From the NCBI GenBank assembly GCA_929200455.1, contig CAKMZR010000063.1, positions 1 through 8,295 on the forward strand: a DNA stretch of 8,295 nt, read 5' to 3'. Shown here piece by piece: positions 1 through 6,745 of this stretch; the stretch's first letter is position 1, and each line of letters begins with the position of its first letter. The notes under the pieces were generated by a model. The model was not told the origin of the DNA. It made no database searches and saw only the letters and a program-made list of their open reading frames with translations. The translations under genes and the position numbers were made by a program. The DNA comes from an uncultured Alphaproteobacteria bacterium (lineage in GTDB: Bacteria; Pseudomonadota; Alphaproteobacteria; CAKMZR01).

Positions 1-40
1 CTTTTCCTCTTAAACCCACACTTTTCCTCTTAAACCCACC
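1..40. repeat. 20-bp tandem repeat, two copies
   Basis: Two head-to-tail copies of CTTTTCCTCTTAAACCCAC(A/C) lie at 1-20 and 21-40. They are identical except for the last base. Because the window begins inside the array, further copies may lie upstream. It sits in the noncoding leader upstream of the aspartate aminotransferase gene. No protein or regulatory role is evident. Confidence 0.85.
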
Positions 41-69
41 CCCCCTCCCATTTCTTCTCAAGAGACTCC

Positions 70-100
70 TTGACCACAAAATCACAAAAGAGTACAGAAT
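70..100 (+). promoter_or_regulatory. Weak sigma70-like promoter candidate for aatA
   Basis: TTGACC at 70-75 matches five of six bases of the -35 consensus. The best -10 candidates downstream are poor: TACAGA at 93-98 (17-bp spacer, 3/6) or CAGAAT at 95-100 (19-bp spacer, 4/6). The TTGAC lies in the right arm of a short 5-bp inverted repeat (TCAAG at 58-62, CTTGA at 69-73). Its position about 45-75 bp before the aatA start is reasonable, but the call rests mainly on the -35 box. Confidence 0.3.
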
Positions 101-135
101 AGTCATTATCATAACAACACACCCCTCATAAAGGA

Positions 136-177
136 AAAGCTCCCATGAGCATCATCAAAGCTCCCGTGAGCATCATC
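136..177 (+). repeat. 21-bp tandem duplication spanning the aatA start codon
   Basis: Two adjacent 21-bp copies (136-156 and 157-177) each begin AAAGCTCCC and end GAGCATCATC. They differ at one base, which makes the first copy carry ATG (145) and the second GTG (166). The unit is a multiple of three, so the reading frame is kept and the protein begins with a doubled Ser-Ile-Ile block. The ribosome binding site (AAGGA, 131-135) lies outside the unit and serves only the first copy. Confidence 0.93.
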
Positions 178-1374
178 GCAGACCACCTCGCTCTCGTCAA
201 ACCCTCTCCCACCATCGCCGTCAATACTCTCGCAAGCGAACTCACGCGTGCGGGACAATCCATCATCAGCCTCGGGGCCGGCGAACCTGACTTCGATACT
301 CCAGACCCCATCAAGGAAAGTGCCATCCTCGCTATACAACAGGGAAAAACAAAATATACTCCCACCGCAGGAATACCAGAACTCAGAGACGCCATCTGCC
401 GCAAATTCAAAAGAGAAAACGGAATCGATTACGAAATAAATGAAGTCATGGTCAGCTGTGGCGGGAAACAAGTCCTCTATAACGCCCTCTCCGCTACCCT
501 CAACCCCCAGGAAGAAGTCATCATTCCCGCCCCCTTTTGGCCCACGCACTACGATATACCCGTCCTCTGCCGTGGAGTCCCCGTCGTCATCCCATGCTCA
601 AAAGACCTCAACTACAAAATCTCTCCCGAACAACTCGACAAAGCCATCACGCCCGCCACAAAATGGTTCATCCTCAATAGCCCCTCCAATCCATCCGGGG
701 CCGCCTACTCCGCTTCAGAACTCAACGAACTCGCCGACGTCCTCCTCAAAGATGACAACAAACACGTCCTCATACTCTCAGACGACATCTACGAACATAT
801 CGTCTACGACAACTTCAAATTCACCACCCTCGTCGCCGTTGCTCCCCAACTCAAAGAAAGAACACTCATCCTCAACGGACTCTCAAAAGCATACAGCATG
901 ACTGGGTGGCGCGTCGGATACTGTGCAGGACCCAAAAATCTCATCAAAGCCATGACAAAAATACAATCACAGTCCACCACTTCCACTTCCACCATCAGCC
1001 AATGGGCCGGAATCACCGCTCTTGACGGCGAACAACAATTCATTCACGACAGAAACGCTACCTTCAAAGCACGACGCGACAAAATCGTCAATACCCTCAA
1101 CGGTATACCAGGAATCAGCTGCTCCACACCCCAAGGTGCTTTCTACGTCTATCCCTCTTGTGCCGGACTCATCGGACACTCCACGCCCAACGGAAAAGTC
1201 CTCGCAAACGACAGCGATGTCGCCACGTACTTCCTCGAAGAAGCTTCCGTCGCCGTCGTGCCAGGTGTCGCTTTCGGACTCGAACCCCACTTCCGCATCT
1301 CCTACGCCATTTCTCAAGACCTACTCGACAAAGCATGCAACGCCATCGAACAAGCTTGCCTCAAACTCACATAA
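145..1374 (+). CDS. aatA: Aspartate aminotransferase, class I fold, AatA type
   Basis: This is a PLP-dependent transaminase, expected to interconvert aspartate plus 2-oxoglutarate with oxaloacetate plus glutamate in the cytoplasm. The 409-residue protein has the family landmarks in order: VKPSPTIAV near residue 18, SLGAGEPDFDTP (42-53), the NSPSNPSG block with Asn182, SDDIYE with Asp213 and Tyr216, the PLP-binding Lys248 in SKAYSMTGWR, and the carboxylate-binding Arg384 in FRISYA. Length is close to the roughly 400 residues of the family. AAGGA at 131-135 lies 9 nt before ATG 145. Homologues usually begin close to the block that here follows GTG 166, so the first seven residues appear to be an extension made by the 21-bp duplication. 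Codons mostly end in C. It is transcribed alone and converges on flbT with 9 bp between the stops. Other class I aminotransferases share this fold, so exact substrate preference is inferred. Confidence 0.93.
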   Translation: MSIIKAPVSIIADHLALVKPSPTIAVNTLASELTRAGQSIISLGAGEPDFDTPDPIKESAILAIQQGKTKYTPTAGIPELRDAICRKFKRENGIDYEINEVMVSCGGKQVLYNALSATLNPQEEVIIPAPFWPTHYDIPVLCRGVPVVIPCSKDLNYKISPEQLDKAITPATKWFILNSPSNPSGAAYSASELNELADVLLKDDNKHVLILSDDIYEHIVYDNFKFTTLVAVAPQLKERTLILNGLSKAYSMTGWRVGYCAGPKNLIKAMTKIQSQSTTSTSTISQWAGITALDGEQQFIHDRNATFKARRDKIVNTLNGIPGISCSTPQGAFYVYPSCAGLIGHSTPNGKVLANDSDVATYFLEEASVAVVPGVAFGLEPHFRISYAISQDLLDKACNAIEQACLKLT

Positions 1375-1383
1375 CACCCATCC

Positions 1384-1944
1384 CTAATTCCCGTCTCCCC
1401 CACCTTCTCCCGAAGACTCCCCCTTCCGACGGCGACGCTTGTGCTCCGTCTTCACAGAAACCTCCGTCACCCGCCTCATAGAATCTTCCACAAAATCTTG
1501 TCCTTCCGTCTTCTCTCCCCCCAATCCACCCCCTCCCACCTGACCCTCCAAAAGCTCCTTCACGCGACCCAGTCTCACCTCCTCGTGCTCTATCACGCGA
1601 CGCATCATACGCAAACCATCATAATATCGCTCCTCCTGAAGCAAATCAAAAACCTCCTCCGCAACACCCGTCACACTCGGGGCCGCCCTTATATACGCCT
1701 CCATAAACTCCGTAAACTTCTCTATAAACTCTCCCCTCTGCTCCTCAAATAAATAAGCACACTGCAAACAATAATACGCTCGACGTGCAGGCGTGTTCGC
1801 TTGATCCTCGCTCATCACCTCCTTCCTACGAAGAATATCCGCTCGGTTGTGCACCACCAGAGTCGAAGGAGAACCCCCATTTTGCAAAACCGCCCCATTA
1901 ATAATAATCTTATCCCACGCCGGGAGCTTAATCTGTAAGGGCAT
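1384..1944 (-). CDS. flbT: Flagellar biosynthesis repressor FlbT
   Basis: FlbT is known from Caulobacter as a post-transcriptional regulator that binds flagellin mRNA and limits its translation until assembly is ready. The N-terminal 125 residues fit the family well: INGAVLQNGG (15-24), TLVVHNRADILRRKEVM (28-44), a TPARRAYY block (51-58), then helices ending in a conserved ERYYDGLRMMRRVIEHE-type segment (105-121). The start is ATG 1944, which overlaps the upstream ABC gene stop as TGATG. A TTG one codon earlier is rejected because it lies before that overlap. At 186 residues it is longer than the usual 130-150. Residues from about 135 on form a Gly-rich, charged low-complexity tail with HKRRRRK at 168-174. 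It is the last gene of the minus-strand run, and no flagellin gene is in view. The family call is strong; the RNA target is inferred. Confidence 0.87.
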   Translation of the reverse strand: MPLQIKLPAWDKIIINGAVLQNGGSPSTLVVHNRADILRRKEVMSEDQANTPARRAYYCLQCAYLFEEQRGEFIEKFTEFMEAYIRAAPSVTGVAEEVFDLLQEERYYDGLRMMRRVIEHEEVRLGRVKELLEGQVGGGGLGGEKTEGQDFVEDSMRRVTEVSVKTEHKRRRRKGESSGEGGGDGN

Positions 1945-2945
1945 CAATCCGCCTTCCCTTCAACCCTGCCCCTGTCTTCGTAAATACGCCGCAAAAATAT
2001 TTCCTCCAATCCCACCTCTCGCGTCGTCACATCCTCAACACACAAACCCCCCAAACAACACCATAAATCAGAAAATCCATCACCCCCCACATCCCTTATC
2101 AAAACCCTCACACTCTCCGCAATTCTTTGCTCCGCGACTCCTTGCGGCAAAAAATCCCAGTCATACGCCATACCCGACAATACCTTCCCCACATCCTCCT
2201 CCCTATTCCTCAAAACAACCTCCATCTCCTTCACACCAAAATTCTTCAAAAGACCAGACGTCTCCGCATCCGCTATCTTCCGTCCCTTGTTAATAATCGC
2301 GACACGATCACATAACGCTTCCGCTTCCTCCAAATAATGAGTCGTCAAAATAATCGTCACGCCTCGTTCCCGCATCACCTCCACATAATCCCACATCTCC
2401 TTGCGTAACTCCACATCCACTCCCGCTGTCGGCTCGTCCAATACAAGAATCGGCGGATCCGACACGATCGCCTTCCCCAACATCAAACGTCGCTTCATAC
2501 CCCCAGACAACCAACGCGAATAACGAAATCGCTCTTCCCACAAATGAATCTGACGCAAAATCTCATCCGTGCGACGAAAACCCTTCGACAAACCATTCAA
2601 TCCCGCTTGAGTCTCCAAAACCTCATAGGGCGTGAAAAAAGGATCAAAATTCACCTCTTGTCCCATCACACCCACCACCGCCCTCGTCGATAACGGCTCC
2701 TTCTCCACATCCATACCCCATACCTCTATCTTACCCCCTCCAGGATTCACAAGACCCGACATCATATTAATCATTGTCGACTTCCCCGCACCATTGGGAC
2801 CCAGAAGTCCGTATATACTCCCGCGACCCACCTCAAGATCTATTCCGTGCAATACACGCTTCCAACCCCCATTGCCATCAGGAAAATCTTTCGTCACTCC
2901 ACAAAAAGATACCGCAACATCAGGATAAGACGTTCCCGAATCCAT
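1944..2945 (-). CDS. ABC transporter ATP-binding protein, YadG-like (ABC-2 type)
   Basis: This is the cytoplasmic ATPase subunit of a probable ABC-2 type exporter. The 333-residue protein shows Walker A GPNGAGKST (49-57), Q-loop Gln96 in MGQEVNFDPF, signature LSGGMKRRLM (146-155), Walker B ILVLDEPTAGVD (166-177) and the H-loop TTHYLEEAEALC (201-212). The text around these motifs closely resembles E. coli YadG. The start is ATG 2945, with AGGAG about 4 nt upstream, 14 nt after the trxA stop. A longer frame reaching a GTG at 2990 would lie inside trxA and is rejected. Residues after about 235 form the variable C-terminal domain. Its usual partner, an ABC-2 permease (YadH type), is absent; the next gene is flbT, overlapping by one base. 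The substrate is unknown. Confidence 0.9.
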   Translation of the reverse strand: MDSGTSYPDVAVSFCGVTKDFPDGNGGWKRVLHGIDLEVGRGSIYGLLGPNGAGKSTMINMMSGLVNPGGGKIEVWGMDVEKEPLSTRAVVGVMGQEVNFDPFFTPYEVLETQAGLNGLSKGFRRTDEILRQIHLWEERFRYSRWLSGGMKRRLMLGKAIVSDPPILVLDEPTAGVDVELRKEMWDYVEVMRERGVTIILTTHYLEEAEALCDRVAIINKGRKIADAETSGLLKNFGVKEMEVVLRNREEDVGKVLSGMAYDWDFLPQGVAEQRIAESVRVLIRDVGGDGFSDLWCCLGGLCVEDVTTREVGLEEIFLRRIYEDRGRVEGKAD

Positions 2946-2959
2946 ACACTCCTGCCCTC

Positions 2960-3283
2960 TCACCCAGACGACAACTGCACACTCAGCCACTCATAAGTCT
3001 GCGATGCACTCAAAACGCCCACACGCTGATCCTTCACCTTGCCTCCCTCAAATAACATCAAAGTCGGGATGCTCCTCACGCCAAATCTAGACGGCGTCTC
3101 AGGATTCAAATCAATGTTCAACTTCACTATCTCCAAATCATCTCCCAACTTCGCAGAAACTTCCTCCAAAATAGGCGCTATCTGACGACACGGCCCACAC
3201 CACTCCGCCCAATAATCCACCAAAACAGGCTTTGACGACTTCAATACCTCAGACTCAAAATTATCATCTCCCACTTCTCTCAT
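2960..3283 (-). CDS. trxA: Thioredoxin
   Basis: This is a cytoplasmic dithiol-disulfide oxidoreductase, reduced by thioredoxin reductase and donating electrons to enzymes such as ribonucleotide reductase. The 107-residue protein is standard length, with the buried Asp23, active site WCGPC (Cys29 and Cys32), and cis-proline Pro73 in SIPTLMLF, followed by the FEGGKV turn. The start is ATG 3283, with AGGAG ending 7 nt upstream. A TTG five codons earlier (3298) would put this ribosome binding site inside the gene. It lies 44 nt downstream of fliX and 14 nt before the ABC ATPase gene, consistent with co-transcription. Nothing is missing from the catalytic set. Confidence 0.95.
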   Translation of the reverse strand: MREVGDDNFESEVLKSSKPVLVDYWAEWCGPCRQIAPILEEVSAKLGDDLEIVKLNIDLNPETPSRFGVRSIPTLMLFEGGKVKDQRVGVLSASQTYEWLSVQLSSG

Positions 3284-3327
3284 CTCTTCTCTCCTCAACT
3301 TCCTTACTTCATCTTACCCGCCCCAAA

Positions 3328-3792
3328 TCACTCCCCATCCTCCCCCACACCTCGTTTTGCCAATTCTACTCCCACCCTCAACTCTATGTCATCCAGTATA
3401 TTATCCAGATTCTTATCCTCGTGCGTGCGATCCCTCGATTCCAACTTCCGCGAAATCTGCTCCAACTGTTCCCGACCCACATCTCCTTCCAACACAGAAA
3501 TACGCAACGCATCCATATCCTCCAATAAAGACATCCCCCACTTCACATCACGATCCCGTCCCTGCTCTCGCGACGTCAACTCCTGTGCCGCCAATAACGC
3601 ATCCAAACTCTCCACCATCGCACTCGCACCCACACCCACAACACCACCCTCACCCTGCAAAGTATCCACACGATCCGATCCCCCCTGATTCGACGGCGCA
3701 AAACCACGTGGAGACGAAGAAGTCTTCTTCCGCTTCGATACATCCCTCGCCCCTACTACAGGACCCACACGACCCAACTTCTCTATCCCCAT
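3328..3792 (-). CDS. fliX: Flagellar assembly regulator FliX
   Basis: In Caulobacter, FliX couples completion of early flagellar structures to class III/IV gene expression by acting with the sigma54 activator FlbD. The 154-residue protein fits the FliX pattern. A poorly conserved N-terminal stretch (1-55) rich in Gly/Ser/Arg/Lys is followed by ESLDALLAAQE (61-71), a helical segment with SLLEDMDALRISVLEGDV (88-105), and the C-terminal ILDDIELRVGVELAKR (132-147). Family members are about 130-150 residues. ATG 3792 is preceded by a purine-rich GGAGAGAGGTAAGGAG leader, though the closest AAGGAG is only 2 nt away. No other structural flagellar gene is nearby, which is unusual because fliX is often near P-ring or hook-basal-body genes. 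The identification is from remembered pattern only, with no alignment. Confidence 0.8.
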   Translation of the reverse strand: MGIEKLGRVGPVVGARDVSKRKKTSSSPRGFAPSNQGGSDRVDTLQGEGGVVGVGASAMVESLDALLAAQELTSREQGRDRDVKWGMSLLEDMDALRISVLEGDVGREQLEQISRKLESRDRTHEDKNLDNILDDIELRVGVELAKRGVGEDGE

Positions 3793-3824
3793 CTCTCCTT
3801 ACCTCTCTCCACGCAAAAAACCCC

Positions 3825-4160
3825 TCAATCCAATACTTGCAAACCTTTCGCCTTCATCATCTCCTCAAGACTCCCATCATCAAACATCTCACGCACAATA
3901 TCACACCCTCCCACAAACTCACCGTCTATATACAACTGCGGAATCGTCGGCCAACGCGCAAATCGCTTCACACCCTCGCGAATCTCTACGTCCAACAATA
4001 CATTCACCGCCAAAAAAGGGACCCGCAACAACTGCAAAACCTGAACCGTAGCCGCTGAAAATCCACACTGAGGCATCCCAGAATCTCCCTTCATAAACAA
4101 AACAGCACGATTCTCACTTATCAATCCCCTTATGCGTTCTGCCACTTCCTCTTCACTCAT
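3825..4160 (-). CDS. grxD: Monothiol glutaredoxin, CGFS type (Grx4/GrxD)
   Basis: CGFS glutaredoxins bind a glutathione-coordinated [2Fe-2S] cluster and act in cluster transfer and iron sensing, typically as a heterodimer with BolA. The 111-residue protein has glutathione-binding Lys24 in LFMKG, the CGFS motif (Cys32-Ser35) in MPQCGFSAATVQVL, WPTIPQLYIDGEFVGGCD (70-87) with the cis-Pro and GG-C-D glutathione contacts, and normal family length. The start is ATG 4160, with AAGGAG 5 nt upstream. A GTG two codons earlier is discarded for that reason. It lies 31 nt after bolA, the expected partner, which supports a joint function. Confidence 0.95.
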   Translation of the reverse strand: MSEEEVAERIRGLISENRAVLFMKGDSGMPQCGFSAATVQVLQLLRVPFLAVNVLLDVEIREGVKRFARWPTIPQLYIDGEFVGGCDIVREMFDDGSLEEMMKAKGLQVLD

Positions 4161-4191
4161 CTTCACTCCTTACCTTACTCTCTTCATTCTC

Positions 4192-4440
4192 TCACGACCC
4201 ATCCTCAGACGACTTCACCGCCGTCTGCACAATAAGCGCATGCAAGTCTCCACCCATCTTACCCTCCAAAGCCTCATACACCATGCGATGCTGCTCAACC
4301 CTACTCTTGCCCTCAAACAACCCACTCTCCACATACACCATATAATGTTCACCATCATCACGCAATGACGATAACTCCACACGAGCATCAGGAAAAGAAC
4401 TTTCTATCAGCTTCCTTATATCTCCAGACGACATCGCCAT
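4192..4440 (-). CDS. bolA: BolA family protein, Grx4 partner
   Basis: This is a small cytoplasmic protein that shares an iron-sulfur cluster with CGFS glutaredoxin and takes part in cluster delivery and iron regulation. The 82 residues follow the BolA/IbaG pattern: a DIRKLIESSFPDARVEL start (7-23), the DGEHYMVYV strand (29-37), FEGKSRVEQHRMVYEAL (42-58) with the conserved basic helix, and the C-terminal DLHALIVQT (65-73), where His67 is the conserved cluster ligand. ATG 4440 has a GAGAGAGGTAGAGAAAG leader; a second ATG at 4434 is possible but poorly spaced. It sits 36 nt after purL and 31 nt before grxD. BolA and IbaG subtypes cannot be separated here. Confidence 0.93.
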   Translation of the reverse strand: MAMSSGDIRKLIESSFPDARVELSSLRDDGEHYMVYVESGLFEGKSRVEQHRMVYEALEGKMGGDLHALIVQTAVKSSEDGS

Positions 4441-4476
4441 CTTTCTCTACCTCTCTCCATACCAAATCCTATCCCC

Positions 4477-6711
4477 CTAAAAACCCTCGTGCCACCCCAC
4501 CTCTTGCTCCAACCCCCCCTCCACACAAAACTGCAGCTCCTCCAATGATATACCCTTTGCACCAAATTTCAATACCAACTCTCGACCTTTCACAATCCCC
4601 AAAACTTCATACGCCAATCCCTCGCCCTCCAATCCCTCCCTCAACAAACCTTCATCCGCTCCCATCACCACATAACGACCCCCATCCTCTCCAAACCAAA
4701 ACCCATGATCTCCATAGTCCTCTTCACCCACATCAAGCTCCGCTCCCCTGCCACTCGCAAGCAACATCTCCACAAGTGCCACCAACATTCCCCCGTCTCC
4801 CACATCATGACACGAACCTATCACTCCCCCCTCTATCAACCTCCTCACACCCTCACCATACACACGCTCACGAAGTATATCCGACTCCGCCCCATAAGGA
4901 GGACGACCCACCTTCCCCCAACCTCTTTCTCCCGAACAATAATGTGCATAAAGACTCGCTCCAAGGTGACTTCCCCGTACACCCACACTCATCACCACCC
5001 AACCCTCACACGCTCCCCCATGCGATACACGCTTTGTCACATCCTCCAAAATACCCACGCCTCCCACCACCGGAGTCGGCGGAATCGAACGACCCTCCGT
5101 CTCATTATACAAAGACACATTCCCAGAAACAAAACTCAAACCCAACACCAACGACGCCTCCCTCATACCCTCTATCGTCTCCACAAAATCATGCATCACA
5201 TAGGGATCCTCAGGATTGCCCGCATTCAAATTGTCCGTCAGTGCCAAAGGACGTGAACCCACACTCACAAGATTACGCCAAACCTCACACACCACCGCAC
5301 GACCCCCGGAACGCGCATCCACCGCACCGTAACGCGGCTTGCTGTCCAACGAAACCGCCAAGCCCTTCCCACACTCCCTTATGTCCAATACCCCCGCATC
5401 CCCGCCCTCCTCGCTCAACAAACGCCCCCCCACAAAACGATCATACTGCTCCCACACTTCCCGACGAGAACACAAATCTATTCCCCCCAACAATCCCTTC
5501 AAAACCTCCTCCACAGAACGACCTCCGGAACCTCCCTCGTAACCAGAATCAACAGAAGGCCGCTCCTTACGCTCGCGATCATACAAAGGCGACAGACTCG
5601 CCAACGGCGACAAAGGCAAACAACCCACCTCCTCCCCTTCCCACAACAAACGCAAATCTCCCCCCTCCCTCACACAACCCACCTCCACCGCCTCCAAATC
5701 ATGACGACGGAAAATCTCACACACCCGCAACAACGAATCAGGCTCCACCACCAACAACATACGCTCCTGACTCTCCGACAACATAATCTCATGCGGCTGC
5801 ATGTCCCCCTCACGCAACGGCACACAATCCAACCACAACTCCATGCCCACACCACCCTTATCCGACATCTCCACAGATGACGACGTCAAACCCGCCGCTC
5901 CCATATCCTGCATCGCCACCAAACCCTCCTCCTTCACAACCTCCATACACGCCTCCAAAAGACGCTTGCCACAAAAAGGATCCGCAACCTGCACCGTCGT
6001 ACGCTCAAACTCATCCCCATCCTCAAACCCCGCACTCGCCATCACCGCTCCCTTCACCCCGTCCCTGCCCGTCGAACCCCCCACATACACCACCACATTC
6101 CCCACGCCCCCCGCTTGCGATAACTTCAATTCCTCCAACTTCACCAAACCCACCGCCATCGCGTTCATCACAATGTTGTCCCTGTACGCATCATGAAATC
6201 CCGTCTCCCCCGCAACCGTCGGAACCCCTATCGAATTCCCATACCCCCCTATGCCCCTCACAACACCAGACATACGAGACGACGTCTTCTCATCACCCCC
6301 ACCCCCAAACCAAAGACTGTTCAACAACGCAATAGGACGTGCTCCCATCGTAAAGACATCCCGCAAAATACCCCCAACCCCCGTCGCCGCTCCCTGATAC
6401 GGCTCAATCACACTCGGATGATTGTGACTCTCTATCTTAAAAGCCACCCCATAACCCCCTCCTATCGAAACCACACCCGCATTCTCTCCAGGACCACACA
6501 CCACCTCCTCTCCCCCCCCAGGAAGACGCGACAACCACTTCCTCGAAGTCTTATACGAACAATGCTCCGACCACATCGCGCCTATCACCGCCAATTCCAC
6601 CTCACGCGGCGTCCGCCCCATCATCTCATCCACAGACCTGCACTCTTCCAAGCCCAGACCATACACCGCACCTCGGGTACACAACGCCTCAAAATCCTTA
6701 TCCTTACTCAT
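4477..6711 (-). CDS. purL: Phosphoribosylformylglycinamidine synthase subunit PurL (small type)
   Basis: PurL is the ATP-dependent synthetase subunit that converts FGAR to FGAM using ammonia from PurQ, the fourth step of de novo purine synthesis. The 744 residues match the small PurL class (about 730-750), which works with PurQ and PurS. Visible blocks are AMWSEHCSYKTSRKWL (45-60, catalytic His50 and Lys54), the FKIESHNHPS metal/ATP motif (91-100), the YQGAATGVGGILRDVFTMGA stretch (105-124), AGETGFHDAYRDN, GSTGRDGV, MQDMGAAGLTSSSVEMSDKG and, in the second half, a CHDVGDGGMLVALVEM block. The start is ATG 6711. A GTG at 6729 exists only because of the 17-bp duplication and is rejected. Downstream of purQ by 31 nt, it is presumably translated from the same message. 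No truncation or frameshift is seen. Confidence 0.95.
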   Translation of the reverse strand: MSKDKDFEALCTRGAVYGLGLEECRSVDEMMGRTPREVELAVIGAMWSEHCSYKTSRKWLSRLPGGGEEVVCGPGENAGVVSIGGGYGVAFKIESHNHPSVIEPYQGAATGVGGILRDVFTMGARPIALLNSLWFGGGGDEKTSSRMSGVVRGIGGYGNSIGVPTVAGETGFHDAYRDNIVMNAMAVGLVKLEELKLSQAGGVGNVVVYVGGSTGRDGVKGAVMASAGFEDGDEFERTTVQVADPFCGKRLLEACMEVVKEEGLVAMQDMGAAGLTSSSVEMSDKGGVGMELWLDCVPLREGDMQPHEIMLSESQERMLLVVEPDSLLRVCEIFRRHDLEAVEVGCVREGGDLRLLWEGEEVGCLPLSPLASLSPLYDRERKERPSVDSGYEGGSGGRSVEEVLKGLLGGIDLCSRREVWEQYDRFVGGRLLSEEGGDAGVLDIRECGKGLAVSLDSKPRYGAVDARSGGRAVVCEVWRNLVSVGSRPLALTDNLNAGNPEDPYVMHDFVETIEGMREASLVLGLSFVSGNVSLYNETEGRSIPPTPVVGGVGILEDVTKRVSHGGACEGWVVMSVGVRGSHLGASLYAHYCSGERGWGKVGRPPYGAESDILRERVYGEGVRRLIEGGVIGSCHDVGDGGMLVALVEMLLASGRGAELDVGEEDYGDHGFWFGEDGGRYVVMGADEGLLREGLEGEGLAYEVLGIVKGRELVLKFGAKGISLEELQFCVEGGLEQEVGWHEGF

Positions 6712-6745
6712 CTCCTCTCTCTCCTTCACTCCTCTCTCTCCTTCA
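6712..6745 (-). repeat. 17-bp perfect tandem duplication of the purL ribosome binding site
   Basis: On the minus strand TGAAGGAGAGAGAGGAG occurs twice head-to-tail (6745-6729 and 6728-6712), with no mismatch, directly before the purL ATG at 6711. The first copy starts with the purQ stop codon TGA. Each copy contains a full AAGGAG. Removing one copy would leave a 14-nt purQ-purL gap instead of 31. The junction creates an in-frame GTG (6729) that makes the purL frame look six codons longer. Confidence 0.95.

Noticed and set aside
58..73. Possible terminator hairpin (TCAAG/CTTGA) before aatA
   Set aside because: The stem has only 5 bp and no T-tract follows; the right arm is better read as part of a -35 box.
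109..549. 146-codon frame on the minus strand across the aatA leader and 5' end
   Set aside because: It is antisense to conserved aatA codons and contains no family signature; its DDAHGSF repeat merely reflects the 21-bp duplication on the other strand.
2946..2990. Longer N-terminus for the ABC ATPase starting at GTG 2990
   Set aside because: It would overlap 31 bases of trxA, has no Shine-Dalgarno, and ATG 2945 has AGGAG just upstream and matches the family start.
3357..4058. 233-codon open frame on the + strand opposite fliX and grxD
   Set aside because: It is Pro/His/Ser/Thr-rich with no recognisable motif, and covers the reverse strand of two real genes.
3800..4459. Shared 12-mer TACCTCTCTCCA before fliX and bolA (3800-3811 and 4448-4459)
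   Set aside because: On the minus strand it is a purine-rich leader (TGGAGAGAGGTA) at Shine-Dalgarno distance in both cases; biased composition explains the match without a dedicated element.
4365..5786. 473-codon open frame on the + strand opposite purL
   Set aside because: The translation is almost entirely Pro/His/Ser/Thr/Asn, with no domain pattern, and lies wholly antisense to the well-conserved purL. Strong C bias removes stop codons and explains it.
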